NCBI RefSeq assembly: GCF_004332155.1
Contig: NZ_SJDV01000003.1
Location: forward strand, 1 to 64,000
Direction: 5' to 3'
DNA length: 64,000 nucleotides
Source: Gramella sp. KN1008
Lineage (GTDB): Bacteria > Bacteroidota > Bacteroidia > Flavobacteriales > Flavobacteriaceae
Below, piece after piece: positions 8,479 to 16,913 of this stretch (within the stretch, counting starts at the first letter, position 1; the number at the start of each line of letters is the position of its first letter). Under the pieces are notes generated by a model that saw nothing but the letters and a program-made list of their open reading frames with translations, was not told the origin of the DNA and did not search any database. Made by a program: the position numbers and the translations under genes.

Positions 8479-8486
8479 TATATTTG
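8479..8486 (+). promoter_or_regulatory. Candidate -7 box directly before the PP2C gene
   Basis: TATATTTG fits the Bacteroidetes -7 consensus TAnnTTTG exactly, but ends 4 bases before the ATG at 8491. If used, transcription would start at or next to the start codon, giving a leaderless message. No good -33 TTG is seen at 19-21 bases upstream, so the assignment is uncertain. Confidence 0.3.
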
Positions 8487-8490
8487 GTAA

Positions 8491-9339
8491 ATGCTGACCT
8501 ACTCCTTTACCCATATTGGTAAAAAAACTAATAATGAAGACGCCTACCGGCTAGGATCTAATCTATATGTTGTGTGCGATGGTGTGGGAGGTGCTAACCG
8601 TGGGGAAGTAGCCAGTTCCTCAATTTCAGATTATTTAGTGAGTAACTATGATCAGCCAATTAATGCAGCTTCCGAGATCAAAGAGGCAATAATTAATAGT
8701 GTTCTAGATCTAAACCAAATTATCCATAAAAATCCCGAATATGATGGGACTGCAACTACAGTTGCAGGAATTTTTTGCAACCCGGAGTTAGGAATATTTA
8801 GTTTTCATATAGGAGATAGTAGAATATTTTTAGTGAGGCCTACTAAAAAGATCTTTTGGCATACCTGGGATCATTCAATGGTGGCAGAACTCGTTAAGAA
8901 TGGTGATATCACACGTGATGAAGGTCGCTCTCATCCTATGAATAATAGAATATATAAAGCATTAAAGAATTCGGAAAAGGAAAATATTCCCGATCCGGAG
9001 ATCAAGTTAATTTCTGACATTAAGCCGGGTGACAGACTCTTAATTTGTTCAGATGGTGTACTTGAAGCTTTTACAGACCATGAAATAATTGAATTGCTTA
9101 CCAGGAAAGATATTTCCCTTCATGATTTGGGTAAACAGGTTGAAGAGATCTGTAAAGCTGAAAGTATAGATAATAATACGGCCATTATTCTAGAGGTCGA
9201 AAAAGGCGATTTTAAGATAAATAATACAGAGGCCCTGGAATGGGAGACTCTTAAATCATTATCAATGGATAATAAGGGAAGAAGTATAACGCCTTCCGTA
9301 AAAGGTTGGTTTAGATCCTTGCTGTCCAATAAAAATTAA
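8491..9339 (+). CDS. PP2C-family Ser/Thr protein phosphatase
   Basis: The 282-residue protein has the PP2C motifs in order: KKTNNEDAYR, VVCDGVGG (Asp30 metal ligand), ATTVAG, FHIGDSRIFLV, LLICSDGVLEAF and IDNNTAI. It has no signal peptide and is cytosolic. Such enzymes remove phosphate from Ser/Thr with Mn/Mg. It lies 8 bases upstream of a membrane Ser/Thr kinase and close to FHA proteins, the same trio as in regulated secretion and TerY-P type systems. It should reverse the kinase's phosphorylation. The start ATG fits the normal N-terminus of the family. Confidence 0.9.
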   Translation: MLTYSFTHIGKKTNNEDAYRLGSNLYVVCDGVGGANRGEVASSSISDYLVSNYDQPINAASEIKEAIINSVLDLNQIIHKNPEYDGTATTVAGIFCNPELGIFSFHIGDSRIFLVRPTKKIFWHTWDHSMVAELVKNGDITRDEGRSHPMNNRIYKALKNSEKENIPDPEIKLISDIKPGDRLLICSDGVLEAFTDHEIIELLTRKDISLHDLGKQVEEICKAESIDNNTAIILEVEKGDFKINNTEALEWETLKSLSMDNKGRSITPSVKGWFRSLLSNKN

Positions 9340-9347
9340 TAATTATT

Positions 9348-12233
9348 ATGACAGAAAAGGAATTCTTCAACCGCTATAATTTCAATGTCCGCGAAGATAA
9401 GGTAGGTGGCGGGAGTTTCGGAACGGTTTATAAGGCTTACGACACCGTTTTGGATCGTGAGGTGGCGGTCAAGGTATCTGAAGTTAGGATCTCGGGAGAT
9501 AAAGAGTTTTCGTTACGAGAAGAGTTTAAGGCCATTGAGAAACTTCCTCCACATGCGAATATTGCTAATTACGAGGAGGTGCACACTTTTGAATCCTTCA
9601 ATGGGGTTTTTGACTATGCGATCATGCAATACTATCCTCTGGGTAACCTGGATAGTTTTCTTTCTAAGAAGTCTTTAAGTTTTGAGGAAAAAGAAAAACT
9701 TGTTTTGGCGATACTCGATGGAATCGCTCACTTGCATAAACATAAGATCGTACAGCGAGACCTAAAACCAAGCAACATCCTGGTGGTAGACCGCAGAGGG
9801 CAACTGATTCCAAAAATCACGGATTTTGGTTTAAGTAAACAGGCGAATGCAGATAGTAAAGCCTCGAGGTTCACTAACAGTTTTGCAGGCGGTACACTAC
9901 AATATTGTTCCCCGGAGCAGATCAAGGGTCAGCCTTTAAAGCTTAATACGGATCTTTGGAGTTTTGGTGCAATCGCTTATGAAATATTTACCGGGAAAGC
10001 CTTATTCCAGGTAGAGGGAAGTACTTCGGCCAGTGCTGAATGGCAGAATGAAGTTTCCAAAAAGATCTTACATGAAGATTATTCAGCCAAATTAAAAGAA
10101 CTTACTGGAAACTGGCCAGCGGTAGTGGCAGCCTGTTTGGAGCGTGACATGAACGAGCGGGTTAAGGATGCCGAAGAATTACTTAAGATCCTGAAAGGAG
10201 ATTCTATAATAGAAGATACTTCTGCTACACAGATCCTTCCCCAGGCTGATAATGATGCTACGCAGATATTTAGCAATGAACCTAAGCTGGAGAGTGAGGA
10301 AGAAGCAAAACCTGAAAAGCCTGAACCCGCAAAGATCCAGAAAGAAACAGGTCCTAAAGAAAGTGAAGAAAAGAAAGCTGAACAAAAGACAACGATTCCC
10401 AAACCAAAAAAGAGCAATAAGAAAGTCTGGATAGGAGTCGCAGCCGGATTGATAGCGGCAATGGCGGTGACTTATGGATTTACTTTTATGGACAATTCGG
10501 AACCGGTAGAGGAATCATCAAAGAAAATAGCAGAAACTCCAGTGTTGTTCAAAAAAGATAGCCTTTTTGGATATAAAATAGAAGATCAGGTTGTGATTGA
10601 ACCGGCATATGTGATGGCTGATAATTTCAGTAATGGACGGGCTAAAGTCCAGACTCAGGATAGTGTTTTTTATATCAATGAGGAAGGTAACTGGATGGCT
10701 TCTTTTACGGAAAATTCTGAAGAAGAGGCTTTAGCTGATAATTCAGAAAAAGAGGACGAGAAGAATAAAGAAGAGAATTCTATTAATGAAAAGGATAAAA
10801 CATCCGGTAAATTAAGCTTGGCCGAGCAAAAGCAAATATATGAAGAGGGAGAAAGTTTTTATGAGGCTAACCAGTATAAAGAGGCCTACGAGAAATTTAT
10901 TCAGATAGCAAATTTAGGGCATGCAGAGGCTGAGTTTATGATAGGTAAAATGTATGATAATGGATACTATTTAAAAGAAAGTGATTCTAATGCTATTGAC
11001 TGGTATTTGAAAGCCGGTAAGCATAGGAACAACAAAGGGTACGGTAATATTGGGTTTATCTATTATGTAAAAAAGGATTACGGGAGAGCAATGGAGTGGT
11101 TTTTAAAAGCCGCTAATGAAGGTAATGGTGTTTCTATGAATAATATTGGCGTTATGTATATAGAGGGTCAGGGTGTTGATAAAAATGTAGAAAAAGCAGT
11201 CGATTGGTATTTAAAAGCTGTAGAGAAAGGTCATGCTATTGCAATGAATAATCTAGGGAAACTCTATAGAAACGGTAAGCATGTGTTTAGAGATTATAAA
11301 AAAGCCATGGATTATTTTAAAATGGCGGCCAACAAGGGTAATGGGGAGTCCATGAATACTATTGGGGTTATGTATGAAAACGGCGAAGGGGTAAATATGG
11401 ATTACGGTAAAGCTGCAGAGTGGTTTGAAAGAGCATATAATAATGGAGATGAATGGGGTGCGTATAATCTAGGTCAACTTTATTATGAAGGAAAGGGCTT
11501 TGCCAAAAACAAGTCTAAGGCCTTCGAATGGTTTTTGAAGGCGGCAGATAAGGGACATACAGATGCCATGTGCTATATAGGAAATATTTATGGTAACACA
11601 GAAGAAAAAGGTTATAACTGGGAAAAGGCCAGAGAGTGGTATGAAAAAGCTGCTAATAAAGGTAATCGTTGGGGGAAACGTGAGTTAGGGGAGTTCTATT
11701 TGTTTGGAGTTGGTGGTGTTTCCCAAGACCAAAATAAGGCGAAAAGACTCTTTAGAGAGGCCGCTAATGCAGGAGATGATAAAGCAAAAACTTACTTACA
11801 GGTGATTTCAGATATTGAAAATAATAAGTATTATCAATTAAATGAATCTAATAAGGGAAATAAGCTTTACGTGAATGATGGTGATCGAAATGTAGATTCG
11901 ATGCCCCTCGTATTTAGTGATTATACCCACAGCTGGGCGGTTAATATCCAATATGAAATGGGGAATTCAACAACCGGTGTACAAATTTGGCCACTTAAAG
12001 TAGAAAGTGATGGGGTTAGTTATGCCCAGTATTGGCCTTGTAATGTTCTACAGGAAAAACAAGGAATGCATAGAACGGGGATTGCCTGGGCAGGACATAA
12101 TGAGAAATATAACGATGGCGGAAGACAAATTGGGTATATGTATGTATACGGAAAATTTTATGGCTCAGAGGAAGAATTGAAAATTAAAATGCCGGTTATG
12201 CTTTGTTGGAAGCCAAGGCATTATTACCAATAA
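9348..12233 (+). CDS. Transmembrane Ser/Thr protein kinase with Sel1 repeats
   Basis: The protein has 961 residues. Residues 10-285 are a kinase domain: GGGSFG loop at 20-25, Lys42, QRD at 136-138 (in place of HRD), K140 and N143, DFG at 159-161 and an SPE motif near 189. A linker at about 286-358 carries two copies of an ATQI motif and is rich in Glu and Lys. One membrane helix spans about 360-380. Beyond it are a WG-repeat-like segment (about 399-450), a Glu/Lys-rich spacer, about eight Sel1-like repeats (about 505-810) and a C-terminal domain of unknown type. The kinase is therefore cytosolic and the repeats face the periplasm, a sensor layout. Confidence 0.88.
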   Translation: MTEKEFFNRYNFNVREDKVGGGSFGTVYKAYDTVLDREVAVKVSEVRISGDKEFSLREEFKAIEKLPPHANIANYEEVHTFESFNGVFDYAIMQYYPLGNLDSFLSKKSLSFEEKEKLVLAILDGIAHLHKHKIVQRDLKPSNILVVDRRGQLIPKITDFGLSKQANADSKASRFTNSFAGGTLQYCSPEQIKGQPLKLNTDLWSFGAIAYEIFTGKALFQVEGSTSASAEWQNEVSKKILHEDYSAKLKELTGNWPAVVAACLERDMNERVKDAEELLKILKGDSIIEDTSATQILPQADNDATQIFSNEPKLESEEEAKPEKPEPAKIQKETGPKESEEKKAEQKTTIPKPKKSNKKVWIGVAAGLIAAMAVTYGFTFMDNSEPVEESSKKIAETPVLFKKDSLFGYKIEDQVVIEPAYVMADNFSNGRAKVQTQDSVFYINEEGNWMASFTENSEEEALADNSEKEDEKNKEENSINEKDKTSGKLSLAEQKQIYEEGESFYEANQYKEAYEKFIQIANLGHAEAEFMIGKMYDNGYYLKESDSNAIDWYLKAGKHRNNKGYGNIGFIYYVKKDYGRAMEWFLKAANEGNGVSMNNIGVMYIEGQGVDKNVEKAVDWYLKAVEKGHAIAMNNLGKLYRNGKHVFRDYKKAMDYFKMAANKGNGESMNTIGVMYENGEGVNMDYGKAAEWFERAYNNGDEWGAYNLGQLYYEGKGFAKNKSKAFEWFLKAADKGHTDAMCYIGNIYGNTEEKGYNWEKAREWYEKAANKGNRWGKRELGEFYLFGVGGVSQDQNKAKRLFREAANAGDDKAKTYLQVISDIENNKYYQLNESNKGNKLYVNDGDRNVDSMPLVFSDYTHSWAVNIQYEMGNSTTGVQIWPLKVESDGVSYAQYWPCNVLQEKQGMHRTGIAWAGHNEKYNDGGRQIGYMYVYGKFYGSEEELKIKMPVMLCWKPRHYYQ

Positions 12234-12236
12234 ATA

Positions 12237-12887
12237 ATGACTTTTTATATAGGAAGAAATAGTAAAAATGATCTTCACCTAGCCAGTCCTTCTGTAAGTG
12301 GTGAACATGCCAAGGTATCTATTAGTGATGATTACCAGTCCTATACCATTGAAGATCTGAATTCGACGAATGGAACCTATATTAATGGACAGGCAGTAGC
12401 TAAAAAAGAACTTTCCAAAAAGGATAAGATCGTTTTCGGGGATAAGGAGGTCCAGACCGAAGAGTTTTTTGAAAAGATCAAAGCTTTTATTCATGAAAAG
12501 CGAACAGATTTTTCTGAGGAATTTATGGAACTGCAGGTTCTTGAAAGAAAGTTTCAAAAAGATAAAGATAAAGCAAATAAGTTTTTTAAGATCAAATCTG
12601 CTGCGCTAAGACTTGCTGTAACCGTTGGAATTATGCTCGTAGTAGCTCAGTTCACACCACGAGAATATAGGATTTATCTTATGGGGGCAATAGGTTTAAT
12701 AGGAACAGTAATTTCAACACTTTCAATGTCTGAGGATAGATTACGGAATAGAATTGAAGATCTTACTGTGGAATTCATGAGTGCATTTTCCTGTCCTAAG
12801 TGCAATATGGAGCTGGCTGGAAAAAGTTGGAAATACTGGCGGTCCAAAAAGAATTGCCCAAAGTGTAAATGTACCTGGGCTAATTAA
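12237..12887 (+). CDS. FHA-domain membrane protein with zinc ribbon
   Basis: The 216-residue protein starts with an FHA domain: IGRNSKNDLHL, SVSGEHAKVSI and DLNSTNGTYING, with the conserved Arg, Ser, His and Asn for phosphothreonine binding. A basic helix follows, then two membrane helices at about 122-165 and a C-terminal four-cysteine zinc ribbon (CPKC...CPKC). It starts 3 bases after the kinase stop. FHA domains dock on phosphothreonine, so the nearby kinase is the likely partner. The membrane anchor would hold it beside the kinase. Confidence 0.85.
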   Translation: MTFYIGRNSKNDLHLASPSVSGEHAKVSISDDYQSYTIEDLNSTNGTYINGQAVAKKELSKKDKIVFGDKEVQTEEFFEKIKAFIHEKRTDFSEEFMELQVLERKFQKDKDKANKFFKIKSAALRLAVTVGIMLVVAQFTPREYRIYLMGAIGLIGTVISTLSMSEDRLRNRIEDLTVEFMSAFSCPKCNMELAGKSWKYWRSKKNCPKCKCTWAN

Positions 12888-12901
12888 TTATTAAGTTATA
12901 A

Positions 12902-13420
12902 ATGGCATCATTTAAATGTAAGAAATGTGGTTCAGTCATTCCTATCAAGAAGGAGTGGCTGGAAGAGGGGATTAAAAAATTAATCCAATGTGAATCCTGC
13001 GGAAATAAAATGAAATTAAATCTTCCGCCAGTTAAAGCAAAAGAGCAGAGTGGAACCGTTATTCTTACCAAGGACTCAAAGAAGTCTTCACCAGAAAAGT
13101 TCACTATCAGGTCAAAAGACACTTTTGATTTTCATCTGACCCAAAAGCAGGAAAGTTACAAGGTTTTGTTTGGGAGAAACCCAAATGCTTCCAATGAGGA
13201 GCTTGATGAATGCCTTATTATTAACGATCCATTCATATCAAGGGAGCATGGCCTTTTTACAATTTTCAAGTCAAAAGGTGAAATGAAAATTACGTTAGAA
13301 GATCTTGGGAGTTCGAACGGAACATTCCTAAATGGGAATAAGGTTAATAATAGTGATGTAGTGTACGTGGAAATTGGAGATGAAATATTAGCAGGGAATA
13401 CCGTTATAAACGTTCAATAA
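12902..13420 (+). CDS. Zinc-ribbon/FHA protein, soluble
   Basis: The 172-residue protein begins with a zinc ribbon (CKKCGS ... CESCGN, residues 5-34), followed by a linker and a C-terminal FHA domain: LFGRNP, PFISREHGLF, DLGSSNGTFLNG. The domain order is the reverse of its neighbour, and there is no membrane segment. It is a cytosolic phosphothreonine reader, probably in the same pathway as the kinase. The gap to the preceding gene is 14 bases. Confidence 0.82.
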   Translation: MASFKCKKCGSVIPIKKEWLEEGIKKLIQCESCGNKMKLNLPPVKAKEQSGTVILTKDSKKSSPEKFTIRSKDTFDFHLTQKQESYKVLFGRNPNASNEELDECLIINDPFISREHGLFTIFKSKGEMKITLEDLGSSNGTFLNGNKVNNSDVVYVEIGDEILAGNTVINVQ

Positions 13421-13430
13421 AATTAAAGCG

Positions 13431-14243
13431 ATGGGTGAAACGAAGGGCCAAAAAAGAAATTTTTTAGTTAAAGGTATTAGCAAAAAACAATTACAAAAAC
13501 TGAAAAAGGGTAAACTTCCGTTGTCTTTCTTTTTGGGTTTTGTAAGCGGAATCAATATAAGTGCCGTCATACCTGCTAATTCACGAAAAGAATTTACGAA
13601 TATCGACGACGGTAAAGAGAGTAGACAGAATGAAATAGAAGGAAATACGGAAGAGGGCTGTATCGATGTTGAAATCCCTACAAGTATGAAATTTGCTACA
13701 GGGATAAATGAAGAGATGAGTTTTAAAGAAGCTTATGAGTCAGCAAGAAATGAAGTGGGTAAGGAAGGCTTTTTTAACTGGAAAGGAAATTCATATCATA
13801 CCCTAACCAAAGAAGAATGGGATAGTTTGTCAGAGGAAGAAAGAGCTTCAATCTCTGAGAGAATACAGGAGAACTCCAATTTTGAATTCACTAAGATAAG
13901 AGATGAAGATAATGATAATGGAGGATTGGATGATTTCGAATTTGAAGACAAAGATGAGTCTGAAGATAATACAGGTGATGAATCTGATGAGGAAGAGGAA
14001 ATTGATGAGATAACAATTGATGATTTAATACCCGATGATGAGACAGAGGAATTTGAATATGTTGAGTTAGATGATTTTGCAGAAACAGAAGATATAATTT
14101 CAGGTTTAAATGATGGAGAGGCGGAGACGGATGAATACAATTCTTCAAAAGATATAGCTTCTAATGATGGTACCGAGGAGTTTCTTAAGAGAATCAATGA
14201 CTTGAATGAAGGGAGTAATGATGAAATAGAGGATTATGGATAA
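13431..14243 (+). CDS. Acidic protein of unknown function in the kinase operon
   Basis: The 270-residue protein has a basic N-terminus (about 1-30, many Lys), a short hydrophobic stretch (LPLSFFLGFVSGINISAVI), a middle module (SFKEAYESARNEVG...GFFNWKGNSYHTLT.EEW) and a C-terminal half that is almost pure Asp/Glu/Ser/Thr. I recall the middle module from several Bacteroidetes proteins but cannot name it. The acidic tail, rich in Ser and Thr, could be a phosphorylation substrate for the kinase. It overlaps the next gene by 8 bases. Confidence 0.6.
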   Translation: MGETKGQKRNFLVKGISKKQLQKLKKGKLPLSFFLGFVSGINISAVIPANSRKEFTNIDDGKESRQNEIEGNTEEGCIDVEIPTSMKFATGINEEMSFKEAYESARNEVGKEGFFNWKGNSYHTLTKEEWDSLSEEERASISERIQENSNFEFTKIRDEDNDNGGLDDFEFEDKDESEDNTGDESDEEEEIDEITIDDLIPDDETEEFEYVELDDFAETEDIISGLNDGEAETDEYNSSKDIASNDGTEEFLKRINDLNEGSNDEIEDYG

Positions 14244-14577
14244 AAGTAAAATTTTTTTCATTCTCTTATTTGTCGGTTTAGCTTACTCCTGTAAGGTTGT
14301 AACAGTAGATAAGAAAAACTTTACCATAGAACTTGATAAAGACGGGGTGGGTGGATATACCTGGAATTATCTTCCCGGGAATACTGATGTCAAATTAATA
14401 GACTCAACCGATATCCCTAAAACCGATTCCACAGGTTTTACTGAATATTCAAAGCAATATAAATTTCAGGCGTCTAGAAAAGGATTGTATAAATTAGAAT
14501 TCCTAAAAAAACGTTCTTTTTCGAAAACTGCTGATACAGCTGAGACTTATAAGAAATATTGGATTAGAGTCAAATAA
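14236..14577 (+). CDS. Chagasin-like (I42) protease-inhibitor lipoprotein
   Basis: The 113-residue protein has a lipoprotein signal with Cys19 (LAYSC). The mature part has VGGYTWNYL, which matches the TTGYxW loop of chagasin-type inhibitors, a central strand YKFQASRKGLYKLEFLKKRSF (the G..L.F..RPW region, here RSF) and a closing strand KKYWIRVK. Chagasins block papain-family cysteine proteases, and a papain-family protease gene begins 7 bases downstream. Together the motifs and neighbour make the assignment likely. The GxGG loop is not well kept. It would sit on the periplasmic side of a membrane. Confidence 0.62.
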   Translation: MDKSKIFFILLFVGLAYSCKVVTVDKKNFTIELDKDGVGGYTWNYLPGNTDVKLIDSTDIPKTDSTGFTEYSKQYKFQASRKGLYKLEFLKKRSFSKTADTAETYKKYWIRVK

Positions 14578-14584
14578 CAGAGAT

Positions 14585-15763
14585 ATGAAAAAGCTTCTAA
14601 CATTTGTAATAATAAGCCTTATTTCCATTGCTATCTATTCTCAGGATAAAGGAAGGGGGCTCATTAAACCCAGTAAGGAAGATTACGATAAAAGCATACA
14701 ATTAAAAAGCTCCTTTATTGGAGATGGAGAAAAACTATATGCACGGTCTAAAACAGAATTCGGCGATCCGAATGCTGCGCGATTTGATCTCAGGGAAATA
14801 AATGGAGTAACCAAAGTTAAGGATCAGGGTTCCTGTGGTTCTTGCTGGGCTTTTACAAGTCTGGCGAGTATTGAGTCCAGTTACAAACTATTGAATAATA
14901 AGGAACTGGATCTTTCTGAACAGCAATTAGTCAATTGCTCACCCAATAATGGATGTACGGGAGGGTGGTATTTTAAAGTTTTTGAATGGTTAGCTTACAA
15001 TGACAAAGGCGTAAACGATGAATTGGAATTGCCCTATCATCAAAATAAATCGGGTTGCGTAATAGCACCTGAATCTGATGTTAAGATTGCCAACTGGGGA
15101 ACCTTACCTCATGGAAGCAGTATTGCTGAAGTCAAAAAGTCTCTAGTAAAACATGGAGCTATTTCTGCGGCATTATTTTCACGTAATACATCATTCATGA
15201 ATCATGATGGTACAGGTGTTATAGAAGCAAGTAATTCTGAAATAATAGACCATGCTGTAGCTATAATTGGTTGGGATGATACTAAGGGAGCTTGGTTGAT
15301 CAAAAACTCATGGGGGACAGATTGGGGAGATAATGGTTATGGCTGGTTAAAATACAATTCGGCTAGTCTGGGATATTTTGCGTGGGCCGATGTTTTTAAA
15401 GAAGATTCTGAAAAGGAGAATAAGAAATCAGAAGAAGAGTTATTCGAGGTTGATTTTACCCGAACCTTGGGAAGTCTACAGGTCTACGAAGAATTATACA
15501 TAAAGGTCGATGATAAAGAGCCTGAAATTTTTGGAATGAATAAAAAGAAAACGAGATATCATAATTCAGTCTATTTGCCAGCTGGAGAGCATAGGATAGA
15601 ACTCATATCTAAATCCATACTTTCTAAGGATAAAAAACGCTCAATTTTATTTGGGTATTTTAATAATAACATGAAGATAGAAGGTGATAAAACCTATAAA
15701 ATCAGCTATAAATCAAGAGAGGGTAATTCCAATATATTTTACTTGGAATTAGAAGAGATTTAA
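14585..15763 (+). CDS. Secreted papain-family (C1A) cysteine protease
   Basis: The 392-residue protein has a signal peptide (to about Ser19) and a C1A catalytic domain: Gln81 and Cys87 in QGSCGSCWAF, the GCTGGW element, His223 in DHAVAIIGW and Asn241 in KNSWGTDWG. The propeptide region is short (about 20-65). After about residue 270 there is an unfamiliar beta-rich extension of 120 residues. C1A proteases cleave peptide bonds by a Cys-His-Asn mechanism. The catalytic residues are intact, so it should be active outside the cytoplasm. The chagasin-like inhibitor gene directly upstream suggests self-protection. Confidence 0.9.
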   Translation: MKKLLTFVIISLISIAIYSQDKGRGLIKPSKEDYDKSIQLKSSFIGDGEKLYARSKTEFGDPNAARFDLREINGVTKVKDQGSCGSCWAFTSLASIESSYKLLNNKELDLSEQQLVNCSPNNGCTGGWYFKVFEWLAYNDKGVNDELELPYHQNKSGCVIAPESDVKIANWGTLPHGSSIAEVKKSLVKHGAISAALFSRNTSFMNHDGTGVIEASNSEIIDHAVAIIGWDDTKGAWLIKNSWGTDWGDNGYGWLKYNSASLGYFAWADVFKEDSEKENKKSEEELFEVDFTRTLGSLQVYEELYIKVDDKEPEIFGMNKKKTRYHNSVYLPAGEHRIELISKSILSKDKKRSILFGYFNNNMKIEGDKTYKISYKSREGNSNIFYLELEEI

Positions 15764-15853
15764 TTCGCGCTATGAAATTTTAGGCTTATTAATTTAGATA
15801 AGACTAGTAAATAGGGCCATTTCAATTAACTAGATAATTAATTTTAATAATCA

Positions 15854-16336
15854 CTAATTTGACTTGATTATTTTTTGAAACGCTTGCTTCGCTGTTTTAA
15901 CAAAATTATCCTCCTGACTCCAGGTAATCCTATTACAGCCTTTTTTCGATACTACTTCACAATTTGAAAGTATAATTCGAGTCTTATCGTTATTTATATC
16001 GGGTATTACTGCACCATCAAAAATTAATGTAAGAGAGCATGAGGTCTCGCAGGTTAAATCTACATCAGTAAGACATCTTAAATCGAAAACAGATCTATTA
16101 CTTTTTCTTGTAGCCCGTTCCCATACGCTTACCACTAAAAAATCATCTTCAATACTATAATTTTTAATTTTAATGGCGATATTCGGATTTGAGCTTTCAT
16201 AAATTTTGATGTCAAACATTGGTAGGGTTTCTGCCAGAACATTCAGATTTCTATCCCATTCATTTTGAGTTGTAGACTGAGCTTGTGTATTAAAACAAAC
16301 CAGGGCCAGACAGATAAGAGTATATTTTTTTAGCAT
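15854..16336 (-). CDS. Small exported protein, unknown function
   Basis: The 160-residue protein has a signal peptide (MLKKYTLICLALVCFNTQAQS). The mature part has several cysteines (LRCLTDVDLTCETSCSL, SNCEVVSKKGCN), suggesting disulfides, and alternating strands. No family recognised. Its start is 7 bases downstream of the Sel1-like gene, so it is the last gene of the minus-strand group facing the papain gene. Confidence 0.55.
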   Translation of the reverse strand: MLKKYTLICLALVCFNTQAQSTTQNEWDRNLNVLAETLPMFDIKIYESSNPNIAIKIKNYSIEDDFLVVSVWERATRKSNRSVFDLRCLTDVDLTCETSCSLTLIFDGAVIPDINNDKTRIILSNCEVVSKKGCNRITWSQEDNFVKTAKQAFQKIIKSN

Positions 16337-16343
16337 AGCAGAT

Positions 16344-16913
16344 CTATAAATATTTCTCCAGAAGTCTTTTTAAATAGGCTGAAGACAGATCATATTTTTC
16401 CAACTCAAAATATTCATTTCCTTTTATCCAAAGTGTATCTTCAGTCAACTCCTGCTTTCTGTCCTCAAGACCTAAGATTAAGTATCGGGTCATTAACATC
16501 TGGTCATGTGGATAATCTGATTCTACCAGCATCGCCATTTCATAAGCTGCCTTCTTGTGACGTTGCCCGGCAGCTTTTGCGTAAAACTGGGCTGCCTTAT
16601 AGTAAGATTGTTCAATAAACTTTCCCGTGTAATAAGTCCTGCCTAATCTATACTGCGCCTCGGCATTTCCTAAAATAGCATTTTGATATATACGAACCAG
16701 GCTATCTATTTGTCGTTTCGACCCTTTGAATTCAGGAATAGATTCTTCCCTTTGTTCATTCAAATTTTCAAACTCTGGACAGGAGTTGGATTTTTCATCA
16801 ATCATTTCAGAAATCCGCTCAAAGCCCGGTTCATTTTTCTGGCTAATTAAATTAGAAGTGAAAAATGACAAAATTATTAGAGAAAGTATAGTTTTAGATA
16901 ACCAGGATTTCAT
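16344..16913 (-). CDS. Exported Sel1-repeat protein
   Basis: The 189-residue protein has a signal peptide (MKSWLSKTILSLIILSFFTSNLISQ), a charged linker and a Sel1-like repeat pair: NAILGNAEAQYRLGRTYYTGKFIEQSYYKAAQFYAKAA, then a second degenerate copy. A C-terminal TPR-like helix pair (FELEKYDLSSAYLKRLLEK) follows. Sel1 repeats bind proteins and also make up the outer part of the kinase across the convergent gene pair. A shared partner is possible but unproved. It overlaps the next gene upstream by one base. Confidence 0.6.
   Translation of the reverse strand: MKSWLSKTILSLIILSFFTSNLISQKNEPGFERISEMIDEKSNSCPEFENLNEQREESIPEFKGSKRQIDSLVRIYQNAILGNAEAQYRLGRTYYTGKFIEQSYYKAAQFYAKAAGQRHKKAAYEMAMLVESDYPHDQMLMTRYLILGLEDRKQELTEDTLWIKGNEYFELEKYDLSSAYLKRLLEKYL

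Noticed and set aside
10079..10417. Phe/Ser-rich minus-strand frames inside the kinase gene
   Set aside because: Complement of the Glu/Lys-rich linker of the kinase; the plus-strand gene has all kinase motifs.
13796..14197. Long Ser-rich open frames on the minus strand opposite the acidic protein
   Set aside because: They are the complement of an Asp/Glu-rich gene; the composition alone keeps stops away and no protein family fits.
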